Below, piece after piece: positions 35,553 to 44,852 of a stretch of 64,000 nt of DNA. This DNA is from Paenibacillus glycinis (GTDB lineage: Bacteria > Bacillota > Bacilli > Paenibacillales > Paenibacillaceae). The first letter of the stretch is position 1. Each line of letters begins with the position of its first letter. The stretch lies in contig NZ_JAAAMV010000005.1 in the NCBI RefSeq assembly GCF_009909185.1, forward strand, positions 1 through 64,000, written 5' to 3'. The position numbers were made by a program, and so were the translations under genes. A model generated the notes under the pieces. That model was not told the origin of the DNA, did no database searches, and saw only the letters and a list, made by a program, of their open reading frames with translations.

Positions 35553-36659
35553 TTAGTTGCCTGTTTTCTCATAAATCTTGCTCCATCCGTTAATGATTGC
35601 GTCGATATCGTAATGCTTGATGACATGGGCTCTGCCCTTTGCCCCCATTGATTTCCGCTCGGGAACGGAGTGCAGCATGAGTTTCCTCATGTTATGTACC
35701 AAGTTTTCCGTATCTGCGGCCGCGGCAAGGTAGCCGTTCAAATGGTCGATGACGACCTCTTTGTTTCCGCCGACGTCGGTCGCGACAATCGGGAGCTCGC
35801 TTGCCGCCGCCTCGAGCAATACCATTGGAAGGCCTTCCCACTTGGAGGACATTAAATACGCGTCCACGGCGTTCATCAGCCTCGGAATATCCGTTCGAAT
35901 GCCGAGAAAACGGACATGCTCGGCAACGCGAAGCTGCCGGCACAGGGATTCGACCGCAGCCCGCTCCGGCCCCACGCCGGCTATCAGCAGCTTGCAGGAG
36001 CCGAACTCCATTCGAATCTCCGAGAACGCCGTCACCATGTTGAGGTAATCTTTTTCGGGCACGAAGCGGCCGACCGCAAGCCAGATGAATTCGTCGGCAT
36101 ATCCGAGCTCCGCCCTGATTGCGGCGTAATCCGAATCATTGCTGGAGAACTTGGTTAAATTGATGCCGTTCGGCATAAAGACGATTTTATGTTCGGGCGC
36201 CGCCTTAATGGCGATATACCGATTTACCGCCTCCTGGCTGACGTTCGTCGTCAGATCGCATAGCGGATCGGTGATGCGGTACATAAATTCTCTTAACTTG
36301 CCCCCTTCGTTAATATTGTGCGCCGTGCAGATCAAGAGCGGCATTTTCACGAAAAGGCGGGTAATGCGAGCGATCAAATTGGCATGCACCATATGGCTGT
36401 GCACGATATCCGGTTTAAACGCTTGAATCATGCGCTTCAGCAAAAAAATCTTTCTCGGATCGGGCACGCCTTTATTCATGTCCAGCGTCTTCACCTCGAC
36501 GCCGAGCTCGGCCAGCTCGTCCAGGTAGGCCGCCGGCTTCAGCATGCTGACGAGTTGGACCGTATAGCCCTTATTCCGAAATCCTCGGCACAATTGAATG
36601 ACTTGATTTTCCGCTCCCGCGTAATCAAGCCCTGTAATTAGGTACAGCAGCCTTTTCAT
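35553..36659 (-). CDS. Glycosyltransferase family 4
   Basis: 368 residues, GT-B fold. N-terminal YLITGLDYAGAE (glycine-rich acceptor loop) and PDIVHSHMVHANL; C-terminal VGRFVPEKDY and SSKWEGLPMVLLEAAASELP (EX7E). Resembles capsular/EpsF-type transferases. Its start lies 35 bases inside the end of the upstream polymerase gene, a long overlap that implies tight co-expression. Sugar specificity unknown. Confidence 0.92.
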   Translation of the reverse strand: MKRLLYLITGLDYAGAENQVIQLCRGFRNKGYTVQLVSMLKPAAYLDELAELGVEVKTLDMNKGVPDPRKIFLLKRMIQAFKPDIVHSHMVHANLIARITRLFVKMPLLICTAHNINEGGKLREFMYRITDPLCDLTTNVSQEAVNRYIAIKAAPEHKIVFMPNGINLTKFSSNDSDYAAIRAELGYADEFIWLAVGRFVPEKDYLNMVTAFSEIRMEFGSCKLLIAGVGPERAAVESLCRQLRVAEHVRFLGIRTDIPRLMNAVDAYLMSSKWEGLPMVLLEAAASELPIVATDVGGNKEVVIDHLNGYLAAAADTENLVHNMRKLMLHSVPERKSMGAKGRAHVIKHYDIDAIINGWSKIYEKTGN

Positions 36660-37902
36660 TATTGCCAGCCCCTCTCGCTTCCCTCTTAGGCAGAAAAGCC
36701 AACGAGACGAAAGCTACCAAAATATATTCGTAATTAAAGCCGAAATCGCCGCTAACCAGCGCCGAGCCCAGCGTTTGGAGGAGCAATACGACCAATATCG
36801 TGTTGCGTTTGACGGCCCACATGGAGACCGTTAATGCAAGGCCCCAGAGAAAGAGGCCGACGAAGCCCAATTCGCTGCCGATTTCCAGCACGATATTGTG
36901 CGGAAAATCGCGGGCGACGGTCGGCGTATTCCCGCCCAGGCCTGTACCGAAATACGGGTATTGTTCCAATTTGCCCAAAGCTTTGAGCTGCAGATCCAGA
37001 CGGCCCGTAAAATTATCGTCGCCCTCCAGCTGCCCCTTATCGACCAATACCGCGAATCGGCTGCCGCCGATCCAATCCGTAATCTGCGTCGTGAAGAATG
37101 AAGCGGCAATGCCGCTCACGATGATCGCAACAAACGCCAATTGAAAATAGCTATAGTACGCCTTCAGTTCGCCCTTCCGGTACTTATTTACCCCGATTAT
37201 CAGAAGCCCGATGAGGTTAGCGATCACAAAGGCCACGAGCGGCCCTCTGGATTGCGTATAAATCGCGGAGGTCATGGCGACGCCAATCGTAACCAAGCGA
37301 ACGAACAACGGAATATTCCTGCCCCATAATGAAACCGCGACGGCGATCAGCGACATTCTGGCATCAAAGATGGGATTTCCGCCCGGCAGCGTCAATCTGC
37401 CCGGATATTCCGCCGTATAGCCGCCTAGCGCCAAATGCGCGATCGCGTAAGCCAATCCGAATAAAGCAACCACGGTCCAAGAAAACTTCCCGTATTTCTT
37501 GTATACGATGTAAGTGTAAACACCGGGTATCACGCCGTGAATAAACAAAATCTGTTCCTTTACCAATCCGCTCGAGTCGTTGACCGCCCAGCTGAGCGAC
37601 ACGATGCTGTATCCGAAGAATAGAAACCACAGCCAAATCCCTTGATCCTTGACGATGTCCCATGAATCCGTAGGTCGTTGAAACAGGCAATACAGAACGG
37701 GCAATACGGGAACCGCAAGCAATAGAAAGAGCGAGTTGCCCGGCACGTACAATTTATAGAAGTGACCGATCAGATCAAAGAAAATGCTGAACCCGAATAC
37801 GTAACCGGCATCCATTTGCAGGTTCAGCTCCGTGACGCATTGAATAAAGAACAGAACCATGGCGGCAAACAGCAGGAGAATCAAGATCGTGGACATGCTC
37901 AC
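36625..37902 (-). CDS. O-antigen-ligase-like polysaccharide polymerase (Wzy)
   Basis: 425 residues with about ten to twelve hydrophobic segments and one large outer loop with TQSRGPLVAF before and GTGLGGNTPTV after it, the pattern of Wzy_C/WaaL-type polymerases. It should join lipid-linked repeat units outside the membrane. It follows the transferase at 37899 with a 4-base overlap. No Wzy family is named with certainty because these proteins share little sequence. Confidence 0.88.
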   Translation of the reverse strand: MSMSTILILLLFAAMVLFFIQCVTELNLQMDAGYVFGFSIFFDLIGHFYKLYVPGNSLFLLLAVPVLPVLYCLFQRPTDSWDIVKDQGIWLWFLFFGYSIVSLSWAVNDSSGLVKEQILFIHGVIPGVYTYIVYKKYGKFSWTVVALFGLAYAIAHLALGGYTAEYPGRLTLPGGNPIFDARMSLIAVAVSLWGRNIPLFVRLVTIGVAMTSAIYTQSRGPLVAFVIANLIGLLIIGVNKYRKGELKAYYSYFQLAFVAIIVSGIAASFFTTQITDWIGGSRFAVLVDKGQLEGDDNFTGRLDLQLKALGKLEQYPYFGTGLGGNTPTVARDFPHNIVLEIGSELGFVGLFLWGLALTVSMWAVKRNTILVVLLLQTLGSALVSGDFGFNYEYILVAFVSLAFLPKREARGAGNNEKAAVPNYRA

Positions 37903-38999
37903 GTTCGTTCACCTTTTTCCGAGATATGCCGCATATAGTCGACGCGAATCACTTCCTTGACTCCGGTATCGAGATGCCGAATCGCTTCGCGGTTCACCCG
38001 CTTCCCCGTCCAAATGCGTACGAAATCCTCGATTTTCCCCATCGCTGCCGAAATGCTTCCCGGCTTGTTGGGCAGCTCGAGAATAAACGGCGCCGCTGCC
38101 GCGTCGGGAAAGTCCGTCTCCCGGTAGCCGATGATTACGGGGAGTCCGTTGGCCAAATATTCGCGAACCTTGAGCGGCGAAGCCTCGTCCATTTGCTTGC
38201 GATATAGCGCAAGCGTGCCGAGCGCGATATCCGCCCGGTCCATCAAGCCCTGGTAGTGCTCCTTGGTCATCGTGCCATGGAACGCCATGTTGGCCGGAAC
38301 AGGCTCCGGAAGCTCCGCGCGATTGACGCCGATCAGATCGAATTGCCACAGAGGCCGCACGGCCGCCAGTTCGGCGATGACATCCACGCCATGCCAGGAT
38401 TGTCCCGACGAACCGATAAAGACAAAACGGGGATACTCGTTGTCCGCCGGCCGCACGGGCTTCACGGAATCCAAATGGATGCCGTTTCCGATCACGATAC
38501 GATCCTTGACGTAACGCTTAAAATGCCTTTCTTCCGCCAACTCGCCGCTGACGAACACAAACCCGGCGGCCGCCGCGAGCACTTTCCCGCGCGTCCAAAG
38601 GTGATAGTAATAGCGGAAATTCATCTCAAGGCGCATTTCCGTTAAATCATTCGTGTTGATTTCGAGCACGGAAGGGAATTTCTTGAGCAGGTAGGGGAGC
38701 GAGTAATAGTACAGATCGAAGCGATGGTAGATGACGTCCGGCATCCAGGCTTCAACGGCCTTGACGAGCTTTCGGAATTCGGAGAACCGTTTTCGAAAGC
38801 CGCGATACGTCTGCACCACGACCGGAATGCCGGAGGATGCGGACGACCATTCGTGCCGGTCGTTATGCGTAAAGAGAAACAAGGTCACGTCGTGTCCGAG
38901 CTTTTTCCACTCGCTCATTTGGTTGGCGACTTTTTTGTAGACTCCGCTCTCCGGTCCTTCGTTCCAGTGGATGAGATAAGCAATTTTCAAGTTTTTCAC
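37899..38999 (-). CDS. Glycosyltransferase (GT4-like)
   Basis: 366 residues with a GT-B two-domain layout: KIAYLIHWNEGPESGVYKKV near the start, the VLEINTND strand, GNGIHLDSV in the linker, and SPLKVREYLANGLPVI as the donor-binding motif. It lacks the full EX7E (here E at about 291 is present). Overlaps the upstream deacetylase-like gene and the downstream polymerase gene by 4 bases each, so it sits in a tightly packed operon. The acceptor sugar is unknown. Confidence 0.88.
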   Translation of the reverse strand: MKNLKIAYLIHWNEGPESGVYKKVANQMSEWKKLGHDVTLFLFTHNDRHEWSSASSGIPVVVQTYRGFRKRFSEFRKLVKAVEAWMPDVIYHRFDLYYYSLPYLLKKFPSVLEINTNDLTEMRLEMNFRYYYHLWTRGKVLAAAAGFVFVSGELAEERHFKRYVKDRIVIGNGIHLDSVKPVRPADNEYPRFVFIGSSGQSWHGVDVIAELAAVRPLWQFDLIGVNRAELPEPVPANMAFHGTMTKEHYQGLMDRADIALGTLALYRKQMDEASPLKVREYLANGLPVIIGYRETDFPDAAAAPFILELPNKPGSISAAMGKIEDFVRIWTGKRVNREAIRHLDTGVKEVIRVDYMRHISEKGERT

Positions 39000-40411
39000 C
39001 TTCTGCCACTATTGGCTGTATGATACTCCACGACCTGCCGATACACGAAACGCTCGAATGGCTTCATCAATTGGCTGTTATGCCACAACAGCGTAAAATC
39101 GCCGTTAAACTCCTTGCATCGATCGTAATAAGAAGCTATGAAATCGAATATTTGATTGTTATCCATAGCCATATAAGCCTTGTCCAGAATCGATTGTTCC
39201 ATGACGATCAGCGGTCTCTCCCGCAGCTTGAGCGGCGTTCGCGTGAGCACGTTAAAAACCGGGTATTCGTAGCATGTGCCGCAGCGGAATCCTACCCGGT
39301 CCGCATAGGATAGCGTGCTGTCGTACTGAAGCCCGGCGTCCTCCCAATGCTGCCACGTGAACGGCGCTTTCCATTTCAAGTAATGCTGTCTTCCGCCCCA
39401 AGCCTGCTGATGAATATCGTTCGCCGAGGCCGCCTTCAGCAGTTCGTTGAATTGAAATCGGATACGGTCCCGGTCCATGTATGTATCGATCGTCGGATGC
39501 AATCCGATTTCATGGCCTCTCTTGTGCATGTCCCGCATAAGCTGCTGAATGCGATCTTCGTATATGGAATAATTGCCGTCGAGCTTGGCCCCGGTATCCT
39601 CGCATATAAAATAAAACGCGCTCCGGATACCCGCTTGTTCGCTGATGTCCATGAGCCATTCAAACGTATTGAACGGATCGTGAGCGGTTTTGCTGCGGTT
39701 CCATAACATCCTGGCCTTCTTCAACCCGGTCGCCGGCGACGACCTGCGAATCACGTCCGCGATGCTTTCCTTGGCGATGCTGAACAAGCTTCGCCTGCTC
39801 GAATAGAACGGAAAATCCACGTCATGGCTGACGATCAACCGGGTCTCGCGTTGTTTGCGCGCCAAGGCCGGCCACAATCCATGCAGCCATGACCATAACA
39901 GCTCTACGTACTCGTTGACGATGGGCCGATCGAGAAAATCCGCTTTGGATGCAATGGATTGCTGCGCTTCGAAGCGGTCGTGCCGACCGCGTTCGTCGTT
40001 GACGATCTCCTCGTAGCGGGTCAACATGAAGAACGCCCCGCCGAACAAATCGATTCCGCAATAAACGTCCCGGTCGGTTTCGCGGATGTACGTTCCCGTG
40101 CTCGAGTCGCGCTGTCCGTACAATACCGGAAGTTTCTCCTTATCCGAATGCCCCTGGTCCACTCTGTCGAGCGGCAGCACGGGCATGGAGGACGGTTGAA
40201 GCCAAGAGGCCTCGTCCGACCCCAGGAAAACATCCGCCAACGTAATCGCGCCCGTATTCGCAGCCATTTCAATGCGGATATCCGGCCGATTTTCGAATTG
40301 GACCTCGTAAGGCAGCCCGAGAAACTCTTCGAAAACCACTCGATAGATGTATCGTCTTTCCGGCTCGCGCGACTGCGGGGACCGTATGATCAGCATGGTC
40401 ATGCAATTCAT
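38996..40411 (-). CDS. Polysaccharide deacetylase-like protein (DUF7033-type, atypical)
   Basis: 471 residues. An N-terminal ~150-residue domain of the DUF7033 type precedes a deacetylase-like barrel: VSHDVDFP (aspartates replace the usual TFDDG), GHEIGLHPTIDTY and LLWHNS near the end. No signal peptide is seen, so it may act on lipid-linked or nucleotide sugars inside the cell. AGGAG lies two bases before ATG 40411 and 11 before ATG 40402, so the start may be the latter. Embedded in the exopolysaccharide operon. Confidence 0.82.
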   Translation of the reverse strand: MNCMTMLIIRSPQSREPERRYIYRVVFEEFLGLPYEVQFENRPDIRIEMAANTGAITLADVFLGSDEASWLQPSSMPVLPLDRVDQGHSDKEKLPVLYGQRDSSTGTYIRETDRDVYCGIDLFGGAFFMLTRYEEIVNDERGRHDRFEAQQSIASKADFLDRPIVNEYVELLWSWLHGLWPALARKQRETRLIVSHDVDFPFYSSRRSLFSIAKESIADVIRRSSPATGLKKARMLWNRSKTAHDPFNTFEWLMDISEQAGIRSAFYFICEDTGAKLDGNYSIYEDRIQQLMRDMHKRGHEIGLHPTIDTYMDRDRIRFQFNELLKAASANDIHQQAWGGRQHYLKWKAPFTWQHWEDAGLQYDSTLSYADRVGFRCGTCYEYPVFNVLTRTPLKLRERPLIVMEQSILDKAYMAMDNNQIFDFIASYYDRCKEFNGDFTLLWHNSQLMKPFERFVYRQVVEYHTANSGRR

Positions 40412-40442
40412 ATCTCCTGTCCTTGACGTGATCCCGTTCTCA

Positions 40443-41765
40443 TCATGATTCGGGCGAAGCAGCGGAATGCGCTGCCGTCACCGGGTTCCCTTTGTATCTC
40501 TTCACGGCGGTCCAAGACAATCCGAGATGCAAGACATACCCCAGCGTGGCAGCCATGCTGAATATCCAGATCGCGACCTCGGACGACCGGTGGGTATAAT
40601 GCGCCGCCAACAGAGAACCGAGAATGAGAATCGTACGGACGATCTCCCGGAATAGATGAAGATCTTGACGCTCCATGACATCGATGGTCGTTCCCACCGA
40701 GTTCGCAACGAATTGGCTCAAATACATGATGGAAAGTATTCGAAGAAAGACGCCGGCCTGCGCCCATGTGCTTCCCAGTAAATACGTGAATAAGGAGGGA
40801 GCGAAGATAAAAAAGACCGCGATGACGACCAAGCCGAAGAGAAACATGTTGATTACCGTTTTTCGAAAGAGTCGATACAGCTTGTCGGGATTATGATTCA
40901 TATGATCGGAGGATTCCGAGAGGTAGACCTGCCGTACCGATGTCATGATCAGCGTCATCGGCGAGCCGAGAATGCGCTGGCCAAGCGCGAAGCATCCCGC
41001 AACCTGGGGACCGTAGAAAGCCGCCAATAGAATCGTTGGCAGATAAAGACCGATGCTGTTGAGCACATTGGATCCCGTCGACAACAACGGAAATCTCCGG
41101 TATCGATAGGCGCTTTCCTTCAAATCCTCCCAGTTGGTCGCGAGCGCCTGCGCCTTCACGTCCGAGCGCCAAAGCCTCCATTGCGGAATCAATCCCCCGA
41201 ATCGGCCGATAATGTCCCCGACAATCAGACCGATCGGGCCAAGATTGGCGAAGAAGAGCCCGAGCTGAGCGGTCACTTGGCCGATGCTTTGCGTAAGCTT
41301 CGTTCTCGAGAGCGGTTTGAAGTATTTTTTGCGGACGGACCAAAAATTCAGGATTTGATAGAAGCCCGTTCCTAGCAGGCTAAGCACGATGTAGAAGGCA
41401 TACTTGCCCAAACCCGGCTCCCCCAGCCACTTCGATAAAGGACCGGACAATAAAACAATGCCGATTCCGCTGATCACGCTCACGACGACGCATATTCGCA
41501 ACGAAAGGCTTAATACGTTGGAAGCGGTCCGATCGTCCTCCGGGAGCGCAATCGCGTTTTCATAAGATAAGGAAACCAAGACGAGCAGGATCGATACGAT
41601 CGACGTATATACGGCGTACGCGCCATAATCCGACGGGGTATACATCCGGGTCAGGATCGGCAGCGTCGCCAAGATGATCACTTGGCTTATCGCGGTTCCG
41701 CTGGCAAGAAGCAGTATGTTCCGCAGCAGCTTATCCACCGTAATTTTCTTCGAAAAGTTGAACAT
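40443..41765 (-). CDS. Oligosaccharide flippase (Wzx, MOP/PST family)
   Basis: 440 residues with about twelve hydrophobic segments and the family beginning (LLASGTAISQVIILATLPILTRMYTP plus SDYG). It should flip the completed lipid-linked repeat unit to the outer face of the membrane. It follows the aminotransferase with 7 bases between, and is followed by the deacetylase-like gene after 31 bases. Together with the Wzy polymerase and chain-length protein it defines a Wzx/Wzy-dependent pathway. Confidence 0.93.
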   Translation of the reverse strand: MFNFSKKITVDKLLRNILLLASGTAISQVIILATLPILTRMYTPSDYGAYAVYTSIVSILLVLVSLSYENAIALPEDDRTASNVLSLSLRICVVVSVISGIGIVLLSGPLSKWLGEPGLGKYAFYIVLSLLGTGFYQILNFWSVRKKYFKPLSRTKLTQSIGQVTAQLGLFFANLGPIGLIVGDIIGRFGGLIPQWRLWRSDVKAQALATNWEDLKESAYRYRRFPLLSTGSNVLNSIGLYLPTILLAAFYGPQVAGCFALGQRILGSPMTLIMTSVRQVYLSESSDHMNHNPDKLYRLFRKTVINMFLFGLVVIAVFFIFAPSLFTYLLGSTWAQAGVFLRILSIMYLSQFVANSVGTTIDVMERQDLHLFREIVRTILILGSLLAAHYTHRSSEVAIWIFSMAATLGYVLHLGLSWTAVKRYKGNPVTAAHSAASPES

Positions 41766-41772
41766 CGCGAGC

Positions 41773-42876
41773 CTATTGCAGCGCTTCGATGATTTTATTT
41801 GCCACGTAGGCTTGGATAGCGGGCTCGATCTGCGGCCAAATCGGCAGCGAGATGACTTCCTCGGCCAAGCTTTCCGCCGTCGGCATCGTCACTTCCAACG
41901 CTTGGTATATCGGCAGCTTGTGAACGGGTACGGGATAGTACACCATCGTACTGACGCCCGCGGCTTCGAGCTTCTCCTGCAACGCTTGCCGTTTGCCGTT
42001 CAGTATCCGGATCGTATACTGGTGAAAAACATGCTTGGCATAAGGCGCTTCGATCGGCAGTACGATTTCCCCGACGCTGCCCAGTAGCTCTTTGTACGTC
42101 GCCGCGGCTTTTCTTCTGCCGGCATTCCACTCATCGATCCGCGGCAGCTTGATCCGCAGGATCGCGGCCTGCAATTCATCCAGACGGGAGTTGAACCCGA
42201 TCAGCTCGTTATAATATTTTTTCTTCGATCCATGGACGCGCAGCATCGATGCTTTCTCCGCGAATGCGGAATCGTTGGTCACCAGCAATCCGCCGTCTCC
42301 ATAGGCACCCAGGTTTTTGGTAGGGAAGAAGGAATAACAGCCCAGATGGCCGATCGTCCCGACTTTCCGGCCTTCGCAGTCCGCGCCGAACGCTTGCGCC
42401 ACGTCCTCGACCACGAGCAACCCGCGTCGGTCCGCAATCTCCATCAAACGGGTCATCTCGACGGCATGTCCGAACAAATGAACGGGAATGATCGCCTTCG
42501 TTCTCGGCGTAATCGCGGCTTCGAGTTGATCGAGATCCATGTTATAGCTCTGAGGTTCCACATCCACGAACACGGGCGTAGCCCTTACTTGGCTGATGGC
42601 TTCGGCCGTCGCGAAGAACGTGAACGGGGTCGTGATGACCTCATCCCCTTCTCCGATGCCCGCGGCCAACAGCGCGATCACGAGCGCATCCGTTCCGGAA
42701 TTCAGCGCGATGGCGTGCTTGACGCCCAAATACTCGGCCACCTCGTTCTCGAAGCTTTTGACGTTGGGTCCCATGATAAAGGCCCCGTTATCCAGAACCG
42801 ACGCAAAGGCATCCATTAACTGCGGCTTCAATTCACTGATTTCATAGCTGAGATCCAGCACGGGAATTCTTTTCAT
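41773..42876 (-). CDS. PLP aminotransferase (WbpE/WlbC-like; DegT/DnrJ family)
   Basis: 367 residues from ATG 42876 (GGAGG upstream); longer open frame upstream is spurious. Family blocks: LNSGTDALVIAL (phosphate binding), PVHLFGH, VVEDVAQAFGA, and the PLP lysine K187 in FFPTKNLGAYGDGG. It should aminate the 3-keto sugar UDP-GlcNAc(3-oxo)A using glutamate, giving UDP-GlcNAc3NA. The start overlaps the acetyltransferase gene by 4 bases, and the two act in sequence, supporting the pathway. Confidence 0.93.
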   Translation of the reverse strand: MKRIPVLDLSYEISELKPQLMDAFASVLDNGAFIMGPNVKSFENEVAEYLGVKHAIALNSGTDALVIALLAAGIGEGDEVITTPFTFFATAEAISQVRATPVFVDVEPQSYNMDLDQLEAAITPRTKAIIPVHLFGHAVEMTRLMEIADRRGLLVVEDVAQAFGADCEGRKVGTIGHLGCYSFFPTKNLGAYGDGGLLVTNDSAFAEKASMLRVHGSKKKYYNELIGFNSRLDELQAAILRIKLPRIDEWNAGRRKAAATYKELLGSVGEIVLPIEAPYAKHVFHQYTIRILNGKRQALQEKLEAAGVSTMVYYPVPVHKLPIYQALEVTMPTAESLAEEVISLPIWPQIEPAIQAYVANKIIEALQ

Positions 42877-43460
42877 TGCGATTCCTCCGGTCGTTTTCGC
42901 ACGTTTTCTTGGTCGATCGTATATTCGCGGCCGCAATCCTTGCAACTTGCGGCGTGCTCTTGGAAGGCGAGCGTGCTGCCGCATTCGCATACCCAGCCCA
43001 TGCGTTTTGCCGGCACGCCCGCATACAGGCCATACGGCAGCGCATCCCGGTTCACGACCGCGCCTGCCGCGATGAACGCCCATTCGCCGATCGTGACGCC
43101 GCACACTACCGTGGCATTCGCGCCGATGGACGCCCCTCGCTTCACGATCGTTTTATAATAATCGTCGCTCGTGTTTCTAGGGAAGGCCGAACGGGGCGTT
43201 CTTACGTTCGTAAATACCATGCTCGGCCCGCAAAACACATAGTCTTCCAACTCCACGCCCTCGTAGATGGACACGTTGTTTTGAATTTTAACGCCGTTGC
43301 CGACCGTTACGTGATTCGCGACAAATACATTTTGCCCCAGGCTGCAGTTTCTTCCGATTACGGCCTTCGGGGAAACATGCGAAAAATGCCAAATTTTCGT
43401 GCCTTCGCCGATCTGAGCGCCTTCATCGATATAAGCCGAGGCATGTGCAGTGTACGTCAT
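42873..43460 (-). CDS. UDP-sugar N-acetyltransferase (WbpD/WlbB-like)
   Basis: 195 residues with a left-handed beta-helix of hexapeptide repeats: IGRNCSLGQNVFVANHVTVGNGVKI then NNVSIYEGV, VFCGPSMVFTNV, GASIGANATVVCGVTIG. This is the order in WbpD and WlbB, which acetylate C3 of UDP-GlcNAc3NA with acetyl-CoA. The C-terminal ~40 residues contain CEC...CKDC, a zinc-ribbon-like cysteine set. Overlaps the aminotransferase gene by 4 bases. Confidence 0.93.
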   Translation of the reverse strand: MTYTAHASAYIDEGAQIGEGTKIWHFSHVSPKAVIGRNCSLGQNVFVANHVTVGNGVKIQNNVSIYEGVELEDYVFCGPSMVFTNVRTPRSAFPRNTSDDYYKTIVKRGASIGANATVVCGVTIGEWAFIAAGAVVNRDALPYGLYAGVPAKRMGWVCECGSTLAFQEHAASCKDCGREYTIDQENVRKRPEESQ

Positions 43461-43477
43461 TTAGTAGCAGCTCCCTG

Positions 43478-44815
43478 TTATAGCAAGAAATATCGTTCCG
43501 GTTTCGTATGTTCCTTCATGGCATTCCGCGTATCGAATACGCTCCTGTCGGAACGGCCGATCAACTCGTAGTCGAACCTCGTATGATCCGTCGTAATGAC
43601 GGCGATATCCGCCATGGACAAGCTTTCTTCCGTCAGCTCGATGCATTCGTACTGCTTCTGGCGATATTTGAATTTATCGATATGCGTATCGCTGAGCAGG
43701 ACGGTCGCTCCGCGCTCTTCCAGCAGCTCGATGATTTTCAAAACCGGCGATTCCCGATAATCGTCGATGTCCTTCTTGTAGGCAACGCCGAGCAGATAGA
43801 CGACGGAGCCATTGATCGATTTCTTGTCCACATTCAGTATTTCCGCGATTTTTTGCACGACGAATTCGGGCATGGAATTATTGATTTCCCCGGCAAGCTC
43901 TATCAATCGCGTATGATAGTTGAATTCCCGCGCCTTCCATGTCAAGTAGAACGGATCGATCGGAATGCAGTGTCCGCCAAGCCCCGGTCCCGGATAGAAG
44001 GCCATGAATCCGTAAGGCTTCGACTTTGCCGCATCGATGACTTCCCACACGTTGATGCCCATTCTGCTGCAAAGAATCGCCATTTCATTCGCTAACGCGA
44101 TATTGATATGACGGAACGTGTTTTCGTATATTTTCTCCATTTCCGCCACGGACGGACTTGAAACCACGTGAACGTCGCCGTCCAACACCTGGCCGTACAA
44201 CGTGACTGCCACTCTGGAGCAGGCAGCCGTTATGCCTCCGACAACCTTCGGCGTATTCTTGGTATTGTAGGTCTTGTTGCCCGGGTCGACGCGTTCCGGC
44301 GAATAAGCAAGGAAGAAGTCCTCCCCGCATTTCAACCCGGTCGCCTCCAAGATGGGCTTGACCAGCTCTTCCGTGGTGCCGGGATATGTCGTGCTCTCCA
44401 ACACGACCAGCATTCCTTTGTGCAGGAATCTCGAAATTTCGCGCGTCGAATTTTGAACGTAGCTCGTATCCGGCTGCTGGTAAATATCAAGCGGCGTCGG
44501 CACGCAAATCGCCACGGCATCGACTTCGCTGATAAACGAATAGTCCGCCGTAGCCCGCAACTGCCCGCTCTCCACCATGCCCCGAAGGTCCGCGTCCACG
44601 ACATCGCCGATATAGTTATAACCGCTGTTCACCATATCGATCTTCTGCTGCTGCACGTCGAATCCGATGACGCGATACCCTGCCTTCGCTTTCTCGACCG
44701 CCAGCGGCAGACCGACGTATCCTAATCCGATCACGCCGATGATCGCTTCCTTATTCTTTAGCTTTTCAATTAATCCGGCGCTAAGTTCCTGTGTTTGCAA
44801 GGTTTCGTTCAGCAT
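43478..44815 (-). CDS. UDP-GlcNAc 6-dehydrogenase (WbpA-like)
   Basis: 445 residues with the UDP-sugar dehydrogenase pattern: GLGYVGLPLA (NAD binding, residues 31-38), FLAYSPERVDPGN, and the catalytic C283 in GGHCIPIDP, then VYLLGVAYKKDIDDYRESP. Oxidises C6 of UDP-GlcNAc twice to a uronic acid with NAD. GGGAGG precedes the ATG. The WbpA assignment (not UDP-glucose dehydrogenase) rests on its three neighbours and on length. Confidence 0.92.
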   Translation of the reverse strand: MLNETLQTQELSAGLIEKLKNKEAIIGVIGLGYVGLPLAVEKAKAGYRVIGFDVQQQKIDMVNSGYNYIGDVVDADLRGMVESGQLRATADYSFISEVDAVAICVPTPLDIYQQPDTSYVQNSTREISRFLHKGMLVVLESTTYPGTTEELVKPILEATGLKCGEDFFLAYSPERVDPGNKTYNTKNTPKVVGGITAACSRVAVTLYGQVLDGDVHVVSSPSVAEMEKIYENTFRHINIALANEMAILCSRMGINVWEVIDAAKSKPYGFMAFYPGPGLGGHCIPIDPFYLTWKAREFNYHTRLIELAGEINNSMPEFVVQKIAEILNVDKKSINGSVVYLLGVAYKKDIDDYRESPVLKIIELLEERGATVLLSDTHIDKFKYRQKQYECIELTEESLSMADIAVITTDHTRFDYELIGRSDRSVFDTRNAMKEHTKPERYFLL

Positions 44816-44852
44816 GTCTACCTCCCATATTGCGTTATCGATCGCTCTCTCA